NCBI GenBank assembly: GCA_049698215.1
Contig: JBAVXH010000134.1
Coordinates: forward strand, 1 to 9,672
Source of the DNA: PALSA-894 sp049698215
GTDB taxonomy: Bacteria > Pseudomonadota > Alphaproteobacteria > Rhizobiales > Xanthobacteraceae
DNA length: 9,672 nucleotides
Reading direction: 5' to 3'
Shown: positions 1-5,125 of the stretch, piece after piece
Layout of the letters: each line of letters starts with the position of its first letter
How positions within the stretch are numbered: position 1 is the first letter of the stretch
Made by a program: the position numbers and the translations under genes
Notes under the pieces: generated by a model
Told to the model about the DNA's origin: nothing
Seen by the model: only the letters and a program-made list of their open reading frames with translations
The model's database searches: none

Positions 1-2
1 CG

Positions 3-653
3 CGCAACATCGTCGACACCGCGTGGACGTCGGTCACCTGGACGCTCTCGCGCGCGATGCGCACCGCGCGCTTCTGGTGGATCGCGCTCGGCTACTTCAG
101 CATCCTTTACGCCTGGTATGCGGTGCAGATTCACCAGACCAAGTATCTGATCGAGATCGGCGTCTCTCCGATGCGGGCCGCCTGGGCGCTCGGCATCGTC
201 AGCCTGGTCGGAATTCCGGGACAGATCATCTTCGGTCACCTGTCGGATCGCATCGGGCGCGAATGGACCTGGGCGATCGGCTGCCTCGGTTTCATGATCT
301 GCTTTGCGGCGCTGATCGCGCTGCGCGCCGGCGCAAACCCGGTGCTCATCTACACCATGATCCTCGCGCAGGGCTTTCTCGGCTACTCGTCCACCTCGGT
401 GCTCGGACCGATCGTGGCGGAGATCTTCGAGGGCCCGCACTTCGGCGCGATCTTCGGCATGCTGATGGTCTTCGCGATCGCGGGCGGCGCGGTCGGCCCA
501 TGGGTCACCGGCCTCCTGCACGACCATCTGGGCAACTACGATCTCGCCTTCTGGATCGCGCTCGCCTTCAGCGCACTCTCGGCGCTCGCGATCTTCATCG
601 CGGCGCCGCGCAAGGTGCGGTTGGTGGCCGGGCAAGTGCCGAAAACAGAATGA
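3..653 (+). CDS. MFS transporter, C-terminal half (5' end outside window)
   Basis: The frame is open to the left window edge, so the gene starts outside; about 216 residues are visible, ending at TGA 651-653. They form six hydrophobic segments, consistent with helices 7-12 of a 12-helix major facilitator transporter in the inner membrane. The loop between the second and third visible helices carries GHLSDRIGRE, the second copy of the MFS motif A (G-x-x-x-D-R-x-G-R), which is diagnostic of the superfamily. The last helix ends at IFIAAP and a short polar tail follows. The substrate cannot be read from this half. An internal ATG at 57 has open coding frame before it and is not taken as the start. 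Base composition matches the GC-rich surroundings, unlike the next gene. Confidence 0.9.
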   Translation, partial: RNIVDTAWTSVTWTLSRAMRTARFWWIALGYFSILYAWYAVQIHQTKYLIEIGVSPMRAAWALGIVSLVGIPGQIIFGHLSDRIGREWTWAIGCLGFMICFAALIALRAGANPVLIYTMILAQGFLGYSSTSVLGPIVAEIFEGPHFGAIFGMLMVFAIAGGAVGPWVTGLLHDHLGNYDLAFWIALAFSALSALAIFIAAPRKVRLVAGQVPKTE

Positions 654-724
654 GCGCCCGACGAGCCGTAGCGCTGCTGATAAAGTCGCGAGGCAGTACT
701 CCGCGAAGATAATGGTAGTTCCCG

Positions 725-1561
725 ATGATCAGTATTCTAGCTGCGATCCTTATGGTCCTCTATCCACTAATAAATACACTCATCACGACGCAGGGGGGTG
801 TGAATAATTTGTCATCGGGCCGCTCTTTCGTACTCTTCATGCTTTTTTGTGCAGGAATCGCGGCTCTCGCTGGTGCAATCCTCAAGAAGAAATGGTGGCC
901 CCTATACGCGTCGACACTGAGTTTTTGCGTTTCGCTCTTTGCGTTTCCTATCGCCAGTTCAGTGGAAGTCACCTCTTACGCGGCGCTAGCTCTGGGTTTG
1001 CTAGTCTTTACCAGCCGAACGACACCTTCGGAATCGATATCCGACTTAGTTAGGCGAATTGATCGAGATGGAAGCCAAGAGGCGGAGGAAACAATGCCGA
1101 CGCAGGAAAACCTTGAGTTTCTCAAGTACAAGCTGGAGCGCGATAGGTACCAGTGGGAAAAAGCGTCCAAGGAAGCTGAAAGCACCATCCTAAACCGACA
1201 TTTCGGCGTGATCATAACAGGGATTATTTCAATTGCAGCTATTACTGTTTCCTTTGCGCAGCTCAGCATCAGCTCCAACAACGCGAGAACGCAGATCGAT
1301 TACGAGAAGATCAAGAACGATCGCCAATTTTACCTTGAAGCTGCCCGCTTTCTGCTCACGTTTGAAAGAGATCTGAAAACCCAAGACGCCGAACGCATAG
1401 CGTATTTTCGAGATGTTGTTGTCTCGTCCTTTCCACCGGACTTAGCCATGCAAGTTGCTACCACAATGAAGGACACGTCTCGGACGCCGGCGGCGTCGAA
1501 AATTTGGGAAGACGGGTTGCGCTATCTGCGAAGCAAAGACGCTCGACAGCCCTCTCGTTAG
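725..1561 (+). CDS. hypothetical multi-spanning membrane protein, AT-rich orphan
   Basis: I do not recognise this 278-residue protein. Hydrophobic segments lie at about residues 2-20, 34-53, 58-77, weakly 83-96, and 160-180. Between the N-terminal membrane block and the last helix is a charged stretch (about 125-157) rich in E, K and R with heptad-like spacing, a likely coiled coil. After the last helix comes a mostly helical soluble domain (about 190-270) with no motif I can name. The in-frame stop TAG at 716-718 limits the start to ATG 725 or a later codon; no good Shine-Dalgarno precedes it. Codon use differs from the neighbours (ATA, CTA, TTA and AAA are frequent) and the gene is visibly AT-richer, which suggests horizontal acquisition. 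The frame is long and intact, so a real gene is likely. Function unknown. Confidence 0.7.
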   Translation: MISILAAILMVLYPLINTLITTQGGVNNLSSGRSFVLFMLFCAGIAALAGAILKKKWWPLYASTLSFCVSLFAFPIASSVEVTSYAALALGLLVFTSRTTPSESISDLVRRIDRDGSQEAEETMPTQENLEFLKYKLERDRYQWEKASKEAESTILNRHFGVIITGIISIAAITVSFAQLSISSNNARTQIDYEKIKNDRQFYLEAARFLLTFERDLKTQDAERIAYFRDVVVSSFPPDLAMQVATTMKDTSRTPAASKIWEDGLRYLRSKDARQPSR

Positions 1562-1736
1562 GTCTCCGCAGCACGCGCGCTGGGACAGGCGCCTGAAAAG
1601 TGGCGAGTGCCGGCATTGGAAAGTAATCACGCAAGAGCCGTGGTCAACAAAGTCCCAGGGCGACTGCCTTGAAACGAGAGGTGCGTAGAGCCCTTCAAAG
1701 CTCTGCATTCGCTGCTAGAACGACTTGCTATTGCTG

Positions 1737-1756
1737 CGAACTGCGCGCGCAGTTCG
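1737..1756. repeat. 20-bp perfect palindrome
   Basis: The sequence CGAACTGCGCGCGCAGTTCG is identical to its own reverse complement with no spacer. Its core is alternating GC. It lies in non-coding DNA 136 bases beyond the tRNA-Met 3' end. It could be a dimeric regulator operator or a relic of a hairpin; without a nearby start codon its role is unknown. Confidence 0.6.
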
Positions 1757-1851
1757 GGATGCTCACGAAAGTCGCCACCCGCGATCAGAAGTTCGAAGGA
1801 CGCGGATAGGGCACTTGATTGTATCGTCCGCGGTCTTCGCTTTGTCGAAAT

Positions 1852-1870
1852 GAGCGCCCTTAGGGCGCTC
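1852..1870 (-). terminator. candidate terminator of tRNA-Met
   Basis: GAGCGCCCT and AGGGCGCTC form a 9-bp inverted repeat around a single base (about 8 bp with a 3-base loop). It lies 21 bases beyond the tRNA 3' end on the minus strand. Read in that direction the stem is followed by ATTTCG, so the T tract is short. Position and strong stem favour a transcription terminator, but it may work poorly without a factor. Confidence 0.5.
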
Positions 1871-1891
1871 GCTCACGCAACGGCCTGGATT

Positions 1892-1968
1892 TGGTAGCGG
1901 GGGAGGGACTTGAACCCCCGACCTACGGATTATGATTCCGCCGCTCTAACCAGCTGAGCTACCCCGCC
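1892..1968 (-). tRNA. tRNA-Met (CAT), elongator type
   Basis: The reverse complement folds into a full 77-nt cloverleaf with an encoded 3' CCA. The acceptor arm pairs GGCGGGG with CCCCGCT (G1-U72 is a wobble), followed by discriminator A. Then come U8-A9, the D stem GCTC/GAGC, an anticodon stem GCGGA/TCCGT around the loop ATCATAA (anticodon CAT), variable region AGGTC, and a T stem GGGGG/CCCTC around TTCAAGT. CAT can mean initiator Met, elongator Met or lysidine-modified Ile. The D and acceptor arms resemble the elongator tRNA-Met of other Rhizobiales as I remember them, and the initiator hallmark of three G-C pairs next to the anticodon loop is absent. An Ile2 identity is less likely. Confidence 0.93.
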
Positions 1969-2018
1969 GCCAGGCCGCTTCCAACCGGAACCGGATGGCT
2001 CCAAGCCGGAGCGCGGCG

Positions 2019-2048
2019 GATATAAGGAGTGGGCCGAAACGGTGTCAA
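2019..2048 (-). promoter_or_regulatory. housekeeping sigma promoter of tRNA-Met
   Basis: On the minus strand a perfect -35 TTGACA (2043-2048) is followed after 18 bases by TATATC (2019-2024), or after 17 by TTATAT. The start point would be near 2012, giving a leader of about 44 nt before the tRNA. The -35 lies 13 bases beyond the stop of the DUF6494-like gene, so the tRNA has its own promoter rather than relying on read-through. Confidence 0.7.
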
Positions 2049-2061
2049 GGCAAAGCACCTG

Positions 2062-2265
2062 TCACCCCGTCTCGATCTCTCCGGTCACATCGAACGTCAG
2101 GTCGACCCCACCGATCGTGAATGTCGCCTTGGCGGGCAGCGCGCCGCCTTTGAGCTTGCCGCTCGCGGCCGCATCGCGCACCGCCTGCTCGATCTCGCGT
2201 TGAGACGTCACACCGACCTTCTTGAGGAACTTGCGCACGCTCATGTTGAATGCATCTTCGTTCAT
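2062..2265 (-). CDS. small conserved protein, DUF6494-like
   Basis: This 67-residue protein starts MNEDAFNMSVRKFLKKVG and ends with a short beta-rich segment (FTIGGVDLTFDVTGEIETG). From memory it matches the DUF6494 family of short proteobacterial proteins. A strong Shine-Dalgarno, GGAGGA, sits 4 bases before the ATG, fixing the start; the frame stays open further upstream only because it runs into the palindromic repeat. The first half looks helical and basic (residues 8-45, with SQREIEQAVRDAAASGKLKG), the second a two- or three-strand sheet. No signal peptide or membrane segment is present, so it should be cytosolic. No function is established that I know of. It is the first gene after the repeat that separates it from the pmtA-like gene, so it is probably a separate transcript. 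Confidence 0.82.
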   Translation of the reverse strand: MNEDAFNMSVRKFLKKVGVTSQREIEQAVRDAAASGKLKGGALPAKATFTIGGVDLTFDVTGEIETG

Positions 2266-2281
2266 GGTGTCCTCCAGCATT

Positions 2282-2377
2282 GTAGGGTGGGCAAAGGCGC
2301 GCTTGCGCCGTGCCCACGCGCCCAGTCGAACTTTCACGACGGTGGGCTCGCTTGCTCGCAAGCTTAGCCCACCCTAC
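2282..2377. repeat. REP/MITE-like palindromic repeat doublet
   Basis: The 96-bp unit is bounded by 11-bp perfect inverted repeats, GTAGGGTGGGC (2282-2292) and GCCCACCCTAC (2367-2377). Inside are two separate hairpins. The first pairs GTGGGCA 2287-2293 with TGCCCAC 2311-2317 and, within it, GGCGC with GCGCC. The second pairs GTGGGCT 2342-2348 with AGCCCAC 2366-2372 and, within it, GCTTGC with GCAAGC. The arms share GTGGGC, a paired-REP design. Units with this GTAGGGTGGGC edge are, from memory, dispersed in Bradyrhizobium and related genomes. It sits between two minus-strand genes and may stabilise or end the pmtA mRNA. Confidence 0.75.
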
Positions 2378-2383
2378 GAAAAC

Positions 2384-3037
2384 TCACACAGCAGCCCCGT
2401 TGCCCTTGCCGTAGCGGATCAACGAAAAATGCCCGAGCGGCGGCATCGGCCGTCGCTCGAGGAAACATATGCCCGGCGCGCGCGCCTGCCAGGCGGTGAG
2501 CCGCTCCCAGGGAAACTCGGGCCGCCAGCCGAGCCGGCGCGCGACCGGCGCGAAGGCCTGCTCGCTGAGCTTGCGCAATCCGCTCTCCGCGCCGATGTGG
2601 TTCACCAGGACGATCTCGCCGCCTACTTTGAGCACGCGCGCGAACTCATCGAGCGTCGCCTCCGGATCGGGCACGGCCGTGATCACGTATTGCGCCACGA
2701 TCACGTCGAAGGCGCCATCGGGAAACGCAAGGTGCTTCGCATCCATCACGGCGAGCGCCTCGACATTGGAGAGCCCGTGCTCGACCACGCGCTCTCGCGC
2801 TTTCCGCAGCATCGGCGCCGAGATGTCGATCCCGACGATGCTATTGCCGCGCGCGTAGTCGGGCAGCGATATGCCGGTGCCGACGCCGACCTCCAGGATG
2901 CGCCCGCCGATGCGCTCGGCCGCCGCGATCGAGGCGCGGCGCCCGCGCTCGAACACCTTGCCGAACACCACGTCATAGACCGGCGCCCAGCGCGCATAGG
3001 CCTTCTCGATCGTCGCCCGGTCGAGCGTGTCGGTCAT
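2384..3037 (-). CDS. pmtA: PmtA-like phosphatidylethanolamine N-methyltransferase
   Basis: A 217-residue soluble class I SAM-dependent methyltransferase. It is predicted to methylate phosphatidylethanolamine stepwise to phosphatidylcholine at the inner membrane face. The N-terminal IEKAYARWAPVYDVVFGKVF (10-29) is the signature I associate with Rhodobacter-type PmtA. SAM-binding motif I is LEVGVGTGISL (48-58); the acidic residue after the second strand is D71 in IVGIDIS; motif II lies around DVIVAQYVITAVPDPEA (111-127) and motif III around LKVGGEIVLVNH (136-147). Length fits this PmtA class. ATG 3037 is the only start matching the family N-terminus; a short AGG lies just before it. It starts 4 bases after the antitoxin stop, so co-transcription with the toxin-antitoxin pair is likely. 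A related UbiE-type substrate cannot be fully excluded. Confidence 0.85.
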   Translation of the reverse strand: MTDTLDRATIEKAYARWAPVYDVVFGKVFERGRRASIAAAERIGGRILEVGVGTGISLPDYARGNSIVGIDISAPMLRKARERVVEHGLSNVEALAVMDAKHLAFPDGAFDVIVAQYVITAVPDPEATLDEFARVLKVGGEIVLVNHIGAESGLRKLSEQAFAPVARRLGWRPEFPWERLTAWQARAPGICFLERRPMPPLGHFSLIRYGKGNGAAV

Positions 3038-3041
3038 TCGC

Positions 3042-3419
3042 CTAGGGTACCAAAAGGTCGAGCGGCACACGCAGTGCGCGCGCGAGCTTTGCGAGCGATT
3101 CCGCGGTGCCGCGCCGGCGGCCATTCTCCAGATCGGAAAGGTAGCCTTGGGTCATTCCGACCGCGTCGGTCAATTCCGCCTGCGTCATGTGGCGCCATTC
3201 CCGGATGACCCGAATGGGGTTTTCGTCCACCAGACGATCGGCCACGCCCTTCGGCAAGATGACTTCATCACCCCGCGCCACAGCCTCGCGCGTGCGCCGG
3301 ACGATGCGCCGGGTCCCGGCGTCTTCCGACGCCGCCAAACTGGTCAGCCGCTCATACTCCTTGCGCGGCAAAATCGCGATTTCGCCCGCTTCGGTCTTGA
3401 GAAACTGAACCTTGGACAT
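3042..3419 (-). CDS. XRE-family antitoxin (HigA-like)
   Basis: A 125-residue protein with two parts. Residues 1-25 (MSKVQFLKTEAGEIAILPRK...) resemble the short beta N-terminus seen in antitoxins that contact RelE-like toxins. Residues about 69-123 form a Cro/C1 helix-turn-helix, with MTQAELTDAVGMTQGYLSDLENG (78-100) as recognition region. It should neutralise the toxin and bind the promoter at 3677-3704. ATG 3419 is chosen because GAGG (3426-3429), which overlaps the toxin stop TGA, sits 6 bases before it; ATG 3425 is possible but too close to that site. The gap from the toxin stop is 8 bases, so translation is probably coupled. Toxin-first order with an XRE antitoxin is typical of higBA-type modules. 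Confidence 0.85.
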   Translation of the reverse strand: MSKVQFLKTEAGEIAILPRKEYERLTSLAASEDAGTRRIVRRTREAVARGDEVILPKGVADRLVDENPIRVIREWRHMTQAELTDAVGMTQGYLSDLENGRRRGTAESLAKLARALRVPLDLLVP

Positions 3420-3427
3420 TTGCATCC

Positions 3428-3670
3428 TCAATCGTAGATCTCGCGCCGGTGCCCGACCGCGGCAACGATAACTGCACCACCCTCTTCGTAAAAGATGACG
3501 CGCCAGTCACCCACCCGCAGCCGCACTCCTTCGCGGCCAGTCAACCGTTTCACATCGCCCTGTCCGGTTCTCGCATAAGACTCCAGCTTTGCGTCGATCC
3601 GCGCACGCACCTTGGCGTCAAGTTTGGCGCGTTGACGCGCGGCGACACCGGTATAGGCGACAGGTCTCAC
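3428..3670 (-). CDS. RelE/ParE-superfamily toxin (type II TA)
   Basis: An 80-residue basic protein with the RelE fold pattern: two N-terminal helices (about 8-35) followed by a four-strand sheet. The conserved C-terminal run VKRLTGREGVRLRVGDWRVI (40-59) then VIVAAVGHRREIYD (67-80) carries R52, D55, R57, R75, R76 and Y79, positions typical of mRNA-cleaving RelE/HigB toxins. The predicted action is ribosome-dependent mRNA cleavage, though gyrase inhibition (ParE) cannot be ruled out. The start is GTG 3670: homologues I recall begin MRxIxYS, matching (V/M)RPVAYT here. No Shine-Dalgarno precedes it, and the predicted transcription start falls almost on the GTG. It is the first gene of the probable toxin-antitoxin-pmtA operon. 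Confidence 0.85.
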   Translation of the reverse strand: MRPVAYTGVAARQRAKLDAKVRARIDAKLESYARTGQGDVKRLTGREGVRLRVGDWRVIFYEEGGAVIVAAVGHRREIYD

Positions 3671-3676
3671 GCAACA

Positions 3677-3704
3677 AGTATCGCATAGCGCGATATATCG
3701 TCAA
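3677..3704 (-). promoter_or_regulatory. toxin-antitoxin promoter and operator
   Basis: Reading leftward, TTGACG (-35, 3699-3704) and GATACT (-10, 3677-3682) are 16 bases apart, a good housekeeping promoter. Two inverted repeats lie inside it: the 10-bp palindrome CGATATATCG (3691-3700) and ATCGC-N5-GCGAT (3680-3684 / 3690-3694). They cover the spacer and both promoter boxes, where the XRE antitoxin would be expected to bind for autorepression. Confidence 0.6.
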
Positions 3705-3735
3705 TAGCGAAGTGCGATGAAAGCTGTGTGCGCGA

Positions 3736-4899
3736 TCAGGCGTGCGCCGCGATCCGTTCGCGCGCCGTGACCATCGGCTCGGTCGCGCGGATGAAACCAC
3801 CGCCGAGCACGCGCGCCTCGCCGTCCGCCGCATCGTAGAGCACGCAGGCCTGTCCCGGCGCGACGCCCTCCTCGCCCCCGGCAAGCTCGACCACGATGCC
3901 GTTGCGTCCGGCGGTGAGCCAGGCCGGCTGCGGCGGCCGCGTCGAGCGTACCTTGACGAAAACGTCGCGGCGCGGCGCGTCATCCAGCGCGCCATCGCCG
4001 ATCCAGTTCACGTCGTGCAGATGGATCAGGCGGACGCTAAGCGCAGCGCGCGGGCCGACCACGACGCGGCGCGTGGCGGCATCGAGCCGCAGCACATAGA
4101 GCGGCTCGCGCGCGGCAATCTTCAGGCCTTTCCGCTGGCCAACCGTGAAATGGATGATGCCCTCGTGCTGTCCGAGCACACGGCCGGAGAGGTCCACGAT
4201 CTCCCCCGGCGCAGCGGCCCCCGGCCGCAATCGCTCGATCACGTCCGCATAATGGCCGGTCGGCACGAAGCAAATGTCCTGTGAGTCCTGCTTGTCGGCG
4301 ATTGCAAGACCGTACTCGCGGGCAAGCTCGCGCACGCGCGCCTTGGGCAGGCCGCCGAGCGGAAAGCGCAGCACGTCGAGCTGCTCGCGCGCGGTGGTGA
4401 ACAGGAAATAGCTCTGGTCGCGATCGGCATCATGCGCGCGATAGAGCGCGCGGCTGCCGTCGGCGAGACGGCGGTTGACCACATAGTGGCCGGTCGCCAG
4501 GACGCTGCCGCCGAGTTCGCGGGCCGTGCTCAGCAGGTCGGCGAACTTGATCGACCGGTTGCACTCGACACAGGGCACCGGCGTCTCGCCTGCCGCGTAG
4601 CTCTCGGTGAAGCGGTCTATCACGGCTTCCTTGAAGCGCGCCTCGTAGTCGAGAACGTAATGCGGAATGCCGATGCGTGCAGCGACCGCGCGTGCATCGT
4701 AGATGTCGCGCCCCGCACAGCAGGCGCCTTTCCGGTGGGTCGCGGCGCCGTGGTCGTAAAGCTGCAGCGTCACCCCGACGACGTCGTAGCCCTCGGCCTT
4801 GAGCAGGGCGGCCGTCACCGACGAGTCGACGCCGCCCGACATCGCGACGACGACGCGGGTCTCCTCGGGCCGGCCTTGCGTATCCAGGCTATTGAGCAT
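3736..4899 (-). CDS. mnmA: tRNA-specific 2-thiouridylase MnmA
   Basis: This 387-residue cytosolic enzyme adenylates U34 of tRNA Lys, Glu and Gln and replaces its C2 oxygen with sulfur. The N-terminal PP-loop is AMSGGVDSS (19-27). The central TPVPCVECN (106-114) holds Cys110 and Cys113, and QDSQDICFVPTGHY (205-217) holds Cys210, the persulfide-forming cysteine. GHYVV (137-141) and DQSYFLF (161-167) are further family blocks; a beta-barrel C-terminal part follows (about 270-370) with FTVGQRKGL (251-259). Length is near the family norm. Start ATG 4899 has AGG about 8 bases upstream. It is divergent from fliK across a 226-base region. Unlike E. coli MnmA, where Asp99 and Cys102 lie in this loop, the Asp position is Cys110 here, giving CxxC plus C210. 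Identification is very secure. Confidence 0.97.
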   Translation of the reverse strand: MLNSLDTQGRPEETRVVVAMSGGVDSSVTAALLKAEGYDVVGVTLQLYDHGAATHRKGACCAGRDIYDARAVAARIGIPHYVLDYEARFKEAVIDRFTESYAAGETPVPCVECNRSIKFADLLSTARELGGSVLATGHYVVNRRLADGSRALYRAHDADRDQSYFLFTTAREQLDVLRFPLGGLPKARVRELAREYGLAIADKQDSQDICFVPTGHYADVIERLRPGAAAPGEIVDLSGRVLGQHEGIIHFTVGQRKGLKIAAREPLYVLRLDAATRRVVVGPRAALSVRLIHLHDVNWIGDGALDDAPRRDVFVKVRSTRPPQPAWLTAGRNGIVVELAGGEEGVAPGQACVLYDAADGEARVLGGGFIRATEPMVTARERIAAHA

Positions 4900-4973
4900 G
4901 GCCCATACCTATAAGGCGGCCCCGCGGGGTGCAATGCGAGAAGGGGATTGCGAGATGCTCCGGGACCCCGCGT

Positions 4974-5008
4974 CGGCAGTTCTTGCCGGTCGGCAGCACT
5001 CGGTGCCG
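4974..5008 (+). promoter_or_regulatory. candidate FlbD enhancer sites upstream of fliK
   Basis: Four half-sites are seen: CGGCA 4974-4978, TGCCG 4984-4988, CGGCA 4991-4995 and TGCCG 5004-5008. They form CGGCA-N5-TGCCG, then a 2-base gap, then CGGCA-N8-TGCCG. The first has the same half-site and spacing as the palindrome before fliF (8121-8135). Its centre is about 115 bases before the predicted start of the sigma-54 promoter, the usual distance for an NtrC-type activator. In Caulobacter this position is taken by ftr sites bound by FlbD; the assignment to FlbD is inference. Confidence 0.5.
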
Positions 5009-5032
5009 CGCGGCGTCGCGGCCCGATTACCA

Positions 5033-5045
5033 TAAGATATTGATT
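5033..5045 (-). promoter_or_regulatory. consensus IHF binding site
   Basis: The minus strand reads AATCAATATCTTA, a full match to the IHF consensus WATCAANNNNTTR. It sits in a local AT-rich patch between the enhancer-like repeats and the -24/-12 element. IHF bending here would bring the bound activator to sigma-54 polymerase, as is known for Caulobacter late flagellar promoters. Confidence 0.6.
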
Positions 5046-5071
5046 TCGCTTGAAGAAAATTCAACCGGCCG

Positions 5072-5087
5072 TGGCCCGGCGCTTGCA
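5072..5087 (+). promoter_or_regulatory. sigma-54 (-24/-12) promoter of fliK-flgD
   Basis: TGGCCCGGCGCTTGCA matches TGGCACG-N4-TTGCA at every position but one. The invariant GG (5073-5074) and GC (5085-5086) are exactly 10 bases apart. Transcription should begin near 5098, giving a leader of about 28 nt to the TTG start of fliK. An activator with ATPase activity would be required. Confidence 0.7.
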
Positions 5088-5114
5088 ATCCGTCTGGCGC
5101 GCCCGTGCGTCCAA

Positions 5115-5119
5115 AGAGG
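5115..5119 (+). promoter_or_regulatory. Shine-Dalgarno selecting the TTG start of fliK
   Basis: AGAGG lies 6 bases before TTG 5126. The competing in-frame GTG at 5105 has no such element and would leave only a leader of about 7 nt from the predicted transcription start. The next in-frame ATG is at 5228 and has no comparable site. Confidence 0.65.
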
Positions 5120-5125
5120 TCTGCC

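Larger units (their letters stand above)
1562..1891. other. gene-free stretch between orphan gene and tRNA-Met
   Basis: No convincing coding frame is visible on either strand. The one minus-strand frame reaching across it runs back into the orphan gene and looks like no family I know. The stretch holds a 20-bp perfect palindrome (1737-1756) and a short hairpin just beyond the tRNA 3' end (1852-1870), both listed separately. It could be decayed DNA belonging to the same acquired segment as the AT-rich gene, but I see no recognisable remnant. Confidence 0.6.

Noticed and set aside
1442..1708. An 88-codon minus-strand frame overlapping the end of the AT-rich gene.
   Set aside because: It has no ribosome site and no family features, and it overlaps a longer, better-supported frame.
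713..1898. Possible attachment-site pair: TGGTAG near 713 and at the tRNA-Met 3' end, flanking the AT-rich gene.
   Set aside because: Only six bases match and no integrase gene is present, so a tRNA-integrated element cannot be claimed.
2222..3208. A 328-codon open frame on the plus strand across the pmtA-like gene.
   Set aside because: It crosses the palindromic repeat and three minus-strand genes, has no motif and is Arg/Ala/Pro-rich, as expected for a shadow frame.
4920..4929. CCCCGCGGGG palindrome just upstream of mnmA.
   Set aside because: A 10-bp GC-only palindrome is common in DNA of this composition and has no further support as an operator.
4900..4940. A housekeeping promoter for mnmA (CATTGC-N17-TATAGG on the minus strand).
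   Set aside because: The -35 is poor and the -10 lies almost on the start codon, so it was not annotated.
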